A DNA stretch of 64,000 bases from Toxoplasma gondii ME49 (lineage: Eukaryota > Apicomplexa > Conoidasida > Eucoccidiorida > Sarcocystidae): the NCBI RefSeq assembly GCF_000006565.2, contig NC_031470.1, positions 1,428,954 to 1,492,953 on the forward strand. The letters run 5' to 3'. The position numbers were made by a program, and so were the translations under genes. Shown here piece after piece: positions 58,201 through 64,000 of the stretch. The notes under the pieces are model-generated. The model searched no databases. It saw only the letters and a list, made by a program, of their open reading frames with translations, and was not told the origin of the DNA. Each line of letters begins with the position of its first letter. Positions within the stretch are counted from its first letter, which is position 1.

Positions 58201-61200
58201 GGGGGATTTGACAAGCGAGGGCCGCTGGAAACCGTGCTTCATCAGAGAGAGGAGCGAGGCGAACTAGAAACAGACGAAAGCGAAGAGAAAGAGGGGAGAA
58301 ACGAGGAGAAAGAGAGAACAACCAGAGAGGACCCAGTTCGAAATAATAGCGGGGTGAAGAAGACATACCGTCACGAAGAAGCAATGCGACACACTCACAC
58401 AGGATACGAAACGGCAAACCTAGACGAAGCGTGGATTGAGACGTGGACTGCTGCGACCGAGTATTTGTTACAGTTCTGTTGCAGTGAGGTGAGAAGCAAA
58501 CCAGCGTTCTTCTCTTCGATTTCTCGCTTGTCCTCCCGCGGGGATCGCCTTTCCTTTTCTCCCCTCCTGTATGGTGCCCGAGCTCGCGACAGAGAAAGAC
58601 TTCTATTGCTTTACAGAGGTGCGACAGAGTGACATGTTTGTACGGGGATCTCGTGTTCCGCTCACAAGATAGGAAAAATTGTGCCGAACGAAAAAGGAGC
58701 AGACTTTCGACATTTACGCATGCGTTTCTCACTGTAGGTGACGCTGACCACTGGGAATCTCTCTCGTTCCTCGAGTCTCTCTGCGTTCGCATGCAGCGTT
58801 GGTGATTTCGTTTCTCTGTGTTGCCTCTGCTGATCTCCGACCTCGAATGGACGCTTGTCGAGAGCCGAGCCAGGTGTCTGTTTGTCTTCTCTGGAAGAAC
58901 CGTGCGTTGCTTCTCTCCTGTTGTGTCGATCTGTCGTCCTCGCATTTGCCGACTTCGTCTGTCTGCGTTGCTGGACTTCTTTTCTTTATTACCTTCTTTT
59001 GGCGCCTTACAGAGCTCGTGCGGGTGTACGGGACTAATCCAGCACAGGGCGACCGCATCTCTGCTTCCGCGTTGTTCACCCTGCCACCAGCACTGTGGGC
59101 GCCATTTCGCACAGCTCGTCACTTTTCTACCCTTCACTGTTGCCCTACTGTCATGTTGTTCACGTTGTTCATCCCGCTCGATTTTTCGCTCTGTCGAAGC
59201 GTGCGTCTGAGACTCCCACTGGAAGTGTCGTTCTCTCCCTTTCCGCGTCGGCCTCTTCAGATTTCTGTCCTATCTCTTGCACCTGCCGCTGCACGAGAGG
59301 CCTCCGTGGATACAGGGAAGAGCGAAGAAGAGATCTCTCCAGGGACAGCTGCCTTTGCTTTATCCAAAAGTCCACTTCTTCTTCATCTGGCTCTCCTCGT
59401 CAATACCCTCCGCCACTTAGGACCCTTCCTCGTGAGCCCACAAACTGCAGGTGAAAACGCTGCTGCAGCAGAGACGCGAGACATCGAAACTCACGCTCAG
59501 CCTGCGTCCTCGGAAAAGAGGAGACGAAAGGAAAAGAATACTCTCGTCCAAACGCTCAATCACCTTTCGAATCTCCTCAGACACCCGTAAGTACGCGTCG
59601 ATACGCGTCTTGCGGGGCCTAGGGCTTCGACTGGAGCGTTAGAACGTGTCAAAGCTTCTGGTTGATTCGACAACGAAATAGCTATCTAAATCTATACCTG
59701 GATGTACATCTCCGTCTATGTTTCTTCCTACCTACACCTCTTTACGTGGCTATGTATCTAGCGATCGATGGATCTATGGATGTGGATCTATGGGTGTGTG
59801 TATCCAAGGAACCGGCCCAGTTTATTACAAGAAATCAGACAAATCGATTAAACGTCTCGGCTGCGACACCCGCTTTCTACACACTACATCATGAGGTTCG
59901 CCATTGTATGTGTGTACTTGGAATATCGATGCAGGTCTGCATCTGTTTATCTTTAAGGGTATTTGGAGGGGGAGACATTAGTAAGGCTTTGACGTGTCAT
60001 TTCTGTCGCAAGTAGCTTTTGGACCATGTCTCTATCCTATGTATTCGTTTCAGTTCTGCCCAGGCCTTGTCACCTCGAGAGCGTCCGCTCTTTCCCCAGC
60101 GTTTCTCGCCCTGTCAGACTCTCGCGTTGGCCCTCCCCCGGCTTTTCATGGCCGCTCCGTCGCTTCGGCTTCTTTTCGCTCGTGTCTATAACTTCTGTCC
60201 GCTGCCTTTCCTTCGCGGTCCTCTTCGTTTCTCTCAATTCTTGAAATCGGATCTCTCTTTTTCCTACTCTTGCGGTGCACCTGCTTCCCCCTCGCGCTGT
60301 CTCTGTCCCCCTGTCTTCGCAGAAGGGCGACCGTTCGCCAGGCCGCATCGTGGCACACTGCGACGCTTCTGGTGTCTTGCTGGTCAAGCCATTCTTCGCG
60401 CTGCGGTTCGTCTCCCCTTGTGTCTCCGCCTGCCGCCGTCGGATTCTCTCCTCTTCACTCTCTGCTGAGTGTCGACACGAAAGACGGAGACGCGCGGGAC
60501 CTGGGAGAAAAGGAGGCGAAGGCTGGAGGGGAACCTACAGAGGGAACCAAAGTAAACGAGGCGGCGAGGAACGCGAGAGGGCCTCTCGCCTTGCGTCGAG
60601 AGGTGCAGAACGCGCAACGCGAAGCAAGGGGAGCAGCCAACAGCGGAAAGGAAGAAGGCAAAATCGAGAAATCTTGTACTTGTCGAGCAGGCATCGAAAC
60701 AGCCTTCTCACCACTTGCGTTGCTGCCGCTGCTATGGGAGACAAAGGTCGTCAGCTGGGAGGGGTCGGCGGAGCAGTCGGAAGTGAGCAGACACGGAGTA
60801 AAGGAGAGAGAGAGTGAGGAAGAAGAGGTCACTGAAAGAGCAGACCGAGCATACAGTGGAAAATGGAGGAGCCGGCTTGATCTCCAGACGCCGAAACAGA
60901 ACGCCTGGCAGCCAGAGCCCGCGCACATTTTTCTCCACCTCTTAGAAGAAGATCGAAGAGTTCCACGCATTGACAGTAAGTGAGATGGCGCCTGAAAGCG
61001 ATCCGAGTTTTCTCTGCTTCACGAGTTGCGCCACCTAGTCGAGTTGCAGGCGTTCCATCTTCAGTTGCGACAGTCGATGCGACTTCAGCTGCGATGTCCT
61101 GTTTAAACAGGTAAGCGAACACGAGTCGCGTTCTCTGTGTCACAATCCGTGGAGAAACGCGACCTTTGTGGACTGTGCCATGCTTCACTGATCCGTTTGT

Positions 61201-64000
61201 TTCTCGTCCAAGGCGAGACACTGCCTTGTTCTGCTTCAAACGCTTTATCTTCGCCTTGAATGAGTTGTTTTGATTTCTCGGCTGCAGCGCCCGCCGTCCT
61301 GGCGCATGCACTTCCTGCACTGCTTGCCCTGAGGCCTGCATCACTCCGTCCTCTCCATCTCGACCTCCTTGCTGCTTTTCTTCTGCATCCGAGGTAATAG
61401 TGCCGAGAGATACTACAGAACCGGGAAAAACAAATCCTGAAGTTGTGACTCTCTGTTCTTCGCGGTTTAGGTGGAGCGGATGTTACGTATTCTCTCAGGT
61501 ATAAGCATCGCTGTGTCTATCAGCTACAATCATCCTTTATACTGCTTTTGTCTCCAGCCCTACTGCATGGATCTCTCTATGTATACACTGAAATATTTCT
61601 ATTTTTCTTGCGGTGAAGTACTTCTCTCTCTCTCTTTATTTCAAACGTCAGTGTATATTTATACGAATCTATTTGCCTCCCTCTTTTCAGCCATCCTATA
61701 TATATGTATATATACCAACTTTGAAGCATGAACCTCCATGTTCCAGAACTCGACAACGTGTAGGAAAACGAAGGGTGAGGTATGCGTGCGTTTGTCCTCG
61801 CCCCACGCTCGCGTTTCCTGTCGGACTGCATCGCCTTTCCATGGTGTCTGAAGCGTTCGTTTGTCGCCTCTGATGGCAGGACCGACCGAGGAGCGGCTCA
61901 GCAGATCGTCGACGTCCTGGCAGAGGTACGTAGAACATTTCCCTCGGGCGGTGGAGAGAGGCAAAGAAGAGAGACAGGAAGCCGCGCAGCGCAAGCAACG
62001 TGAACAGAGTGCAGGTGCCGGGTGTCAGTGGTCAGCGAAAAGAGTCGAAACTGAATGGGGGTGTATAGCCGGAGGGAATACCCGACATGGCAGAGCAAGG
62101 AAAACACGGCGAGGAACATCGAAAGTGAAAATCAGAGAGACGAACTGAGGTGGGGGATGTGAGCGTGGAACCCAGTCCAGAAATCGAGATGAAAAAACGC
62201 GTAAAAATGCGTCCACCAAAAGAACGAGAGAAACGCATGTTGACACCAACGTACGTCGAAAGAAAGAGAAACAAGGTAGGAGAGAGACCGTTGATGGAAG
62301 ACCTCATATTTGCATAGCAGAGTCACACTCATCCGCGAGAAAATGTGAGCACATTCTTTCACTCGATCGTCCACGCTCAGCCTCACCAAGCATATTACCT
62401 CTACCATTTCTTGCTGGTTGAAGAACTCACCGTTTAGGCGGGAAGGTTGCGCCTACAGACCACTCTGCTTATTATATGACAATTGCAGTTCATGGCCTGG
62501 ACAGAAGGTTTGTGTTCCCGATGCCATGACAAGCTCGCGAAGAGCCCGACCAGACAAAAGCTCCTCCAGAATATGTCGGTCACACAGAAATTCGAGGGAC
62601 ACCCACACATGCGGAGGCCGCAAGGAGAATGGGCGATGTACATGACATGTGAAGTCGATAGATCCAAAATCCGTATCTACAACCAGACACATTTATGCTT
62701 GGACGGATCGTTAAATAGAGGTAGAGTGGCTGATTGATACAGACAGAGAGGCGTAGAAAGCTATGAATTGACAGATACAGGTCGATGGAAATAGAGATAA
62801 ATACGGAGACATATAGATAGACAGAGATAGAGATATAGAGAGGAACACAAAGAAAGTAGTTCGAAATAGATAAAGATATATATGAAAATATACACAGATA
62901 TCGGTATAAAGAAAGACGTTGATAGGTAGATATATTTAGATAAATATAGATAGGTAGAGATGGAAAGATAGATGTAGATGGATGGATACAGATAGATATA
63001 GATAGAATAAACCTAGGCAGATGTAGATGGATTGGTAGATAAAAGTGGATCGGTCGACGGTCGACGGAGAGAGAATAAAGAGAAAGGGGAAGAGACGCCA
63101 GATATTGAAGACCAAGTGAGATAGAGAGAAAGCAGAGGAAAGACTTTGAACCAGAGCACTACATTCAAGATGAGCAGAGCCAATGCTGCAGGGGACCCCT
63201 GAGACGCCACAACGGATTCCGAGAAGAATGCGGCAGATCTTAAATTGTGTGTTTCTATGACACAGACACAAAGGTCGTTCATCACTCCCGTCATGTTGTG
63301 CAACCGTGAGACCTCAAACGAACCCTTCCTGTCCTCTCTCCTCGTAGTCGTTACTCCTGTGGCTCTCATCGCTTGTGTGCTTTCGCGCATGCCCTTTGCA
63401 CATCCTTATTCTTTCACCAGGTCTACATCCGCAATATTCGCTGTTCTTTCGCATCTCGCTTCTCTGCCGGAACTCATGCTACTGACCCAGTTTGCTCTTC
63501 TTCGCCATACGCGCCGTTGTGTGATCTGGACTCCAGTCTGCGGCCCCTGGGGAGTGAAGCTGTAGGAGAGCAAGGGAACAAGAAGAACGACCTGGGCGAC
63601 ACAAACGGCCCTATTTTTCCATCGACGCAGCACGGAATCCTTTCGGTTCTTTTTTTGGCTTTCTGCTTTTCTCCGTCTCTGAGAGAGAGCTGCTGGCTGT
63701 CGACCTGGCTGCCGTCCTTCCTCGATCAAGAAGAAACCACCCTGCAAGCTGAGATGCAGAGACAACGAACTCGGAGTCAGCTGTCGAGCGCGAAGCAGCT
63801 GGAGAGGCTACAGACGCCACAGCAAGCGTATCCTCCGATGGAGGCCGGAGCCTTCGGCGGTGCCGCCAAATTCTTGTTGGGACGCGTCGAGGAAGAAGAG
63901 CGACGAAGCCGAGAACAGCGACGCCTGGCGAGGAGCCACGGAGACGGCGAGGAGGCTGACCAGCGGCGCGCGTGTGACAGGGAAGGCGACCAAGCAGCAC
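52238..64000 (+). CDS. Very large CH-like plus helical-repeat protein, eight exons, runs off the window
   Basis: Exons 52238-52728, 53475-56992, 57428-58488, 59261-59586, 60323-60975, 61288-61393, 61880-61925 and 63421-64000+ join with every phase in agreement, giving about 2260 residues and no stop. Residues 1-130 resemble the calponin-homology-like fold of SPEF1/CLAMP and SPATA4 type proteins (FYLDLGVVKP, NFENGIPVAQTLNALF, CEANWRSLITPLRQLGVELG, LLESLLTEIYQKHRRW); such domains bind microtubules or axonemes. A charged helix follows, then about 1000 Ser/Pro/Arg-rich residues. From about 1250 the protein becomes helical, with armadillo/HEAT-like pieces: LLDDLVKAMAKDWKKLPIVL, ITELARLLHAILS, LSNLLRHPRATVRQAASW, VLAHALPALLALRP, RGAAQQIVDVLAE. 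The last exon ends in a charged coil (AEMQRQRTRSQLSS, VEEEERRSREQRR). Possible role: basal body, conoid or other tubulin structure (inference). The last junction is least sure. Confidence 0.68.
57068..57139. repeat. TA/TACATA microsatellite inside an intron
   Basis: (TACATA)n then (TA)n, within the proposed second intron (56993-57427) of the large gene. It is translated as a Tyr/Ile/Thr string if the intron is not removed. Confidence 0.85.
59680..59800. repeat. Degenerate ATCTA/GGATCTATGG tract in an intron
   Basis: Broken repeats of tetra- to hexamers (TATCTA, GATGGATCTATGGATGTGGATCTATGG) within intron 59587-60322 of the large gene. Confidence 0.5.
62735..63060. repeat. Degenerate GATA/TAGA microsatellite
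   Basis: About 300 bases of purine-rich imperfect GATA repeats (gatagatatagatag..., tagagatatagagag...), closing with a short tandem ggtcgacggtcgacgg at about 63050. Lies in the last intron (61926-63420) of the large gene. No long perfect run, so an old, decayed tract. Confidence 0.8.

Noticed and set aside
58166..59137. 323-codon minus-strand ORF
   Set aside because: Overlaps a phased exon of the large plus-strand gene and has no domain or leader.
62483..62737. Extra exon (FMAWTEGLCSRCHDKL...) of the large gene
   Set aside because: Acceptor and phase would allow it, but the direct join 61925 to 63421 is simpler and the peptide resembles nothing nearby; kept out of the model.
1..64000. CRISPR arrays, insertion sequences, retroelements, viral insertions
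   Set aside because: No regular direct repeats with spacers, no terminal repeats, and no transposase, reverse transcriptase or integrase motifs were seen.

Overview
This window looks like nuclear DNA from a coccidian apicomplexan of the Toxoplasma/Neospora/Hammondia group. The genes are split by many short introns with GT..AG borders and pyrimidine-rich acceptors. Proteins carry long Ser/Arg/Glu-rich low-complexity stretches. There is an SRS-type (SAG1-related) surface antigen with a GPI signal, an ATG8 that already ends in glycine, and an organelle-type tryptophanyl-tRNA synthetase with a long hydrophobic leader. No bacterial operon, phage or CRISPR structure is visible. Species is not decided from sequence alone.

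Layout. 0-20 kb is gene-poor. It holds the 3' exon of an SRS antigen, a single-exon secreted protein and a small two-exon candidate on the minus strand, a four-span membrane protein, a ZIP-like metal transporter, a large cytochrome b5-domain protein (minus strand) and one isolated tRNA-Ser(GCT). 20-32 kb is compact and on the plus strand: a seven-exon organellar TrpRS, a candidate HIG1-like small membrane protein, then the three-exon ATG8. 32-41 kb holds a short plus-strand candidate and two long minus-strand genes of unknown function. 41-43 kb holds the three-exon RNA polymerase subunit RPB12/RPABC4, head to head with the preceding minus-strand gene. 45-48 kb is a large disordered minus-strand protein. 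52-64 kb is one very large plus-strand gene: a calponin-homology-like N-terminus, a long Ser-rich disordered stretch, then helical (armadillo-like) segments. Eight exons of it can be phased consistently, and it runs off the right edge.

Functional links. The genes do not form one pathway. The ATG8 and TrpRS genes both concern the endosymbiotic organelles: coccidian ATG8 is known to coat the apicoplast, and an organelle-type TrpRS with a leader serves apicoplast and/or mitochondrial translation. The HIG1-like candidate would be mitochondrial. RPB12 is shared by all three nuclear RNA polymerases. Exon borders were placed by hand from splice signals, reading phase and family conservation. The TrpRS core, ATG8 and RPB12 models are strong. 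The first-to-second exon join of TrpRS, the last exon of the giant gene and all unknown multi-exon genes are weaker.
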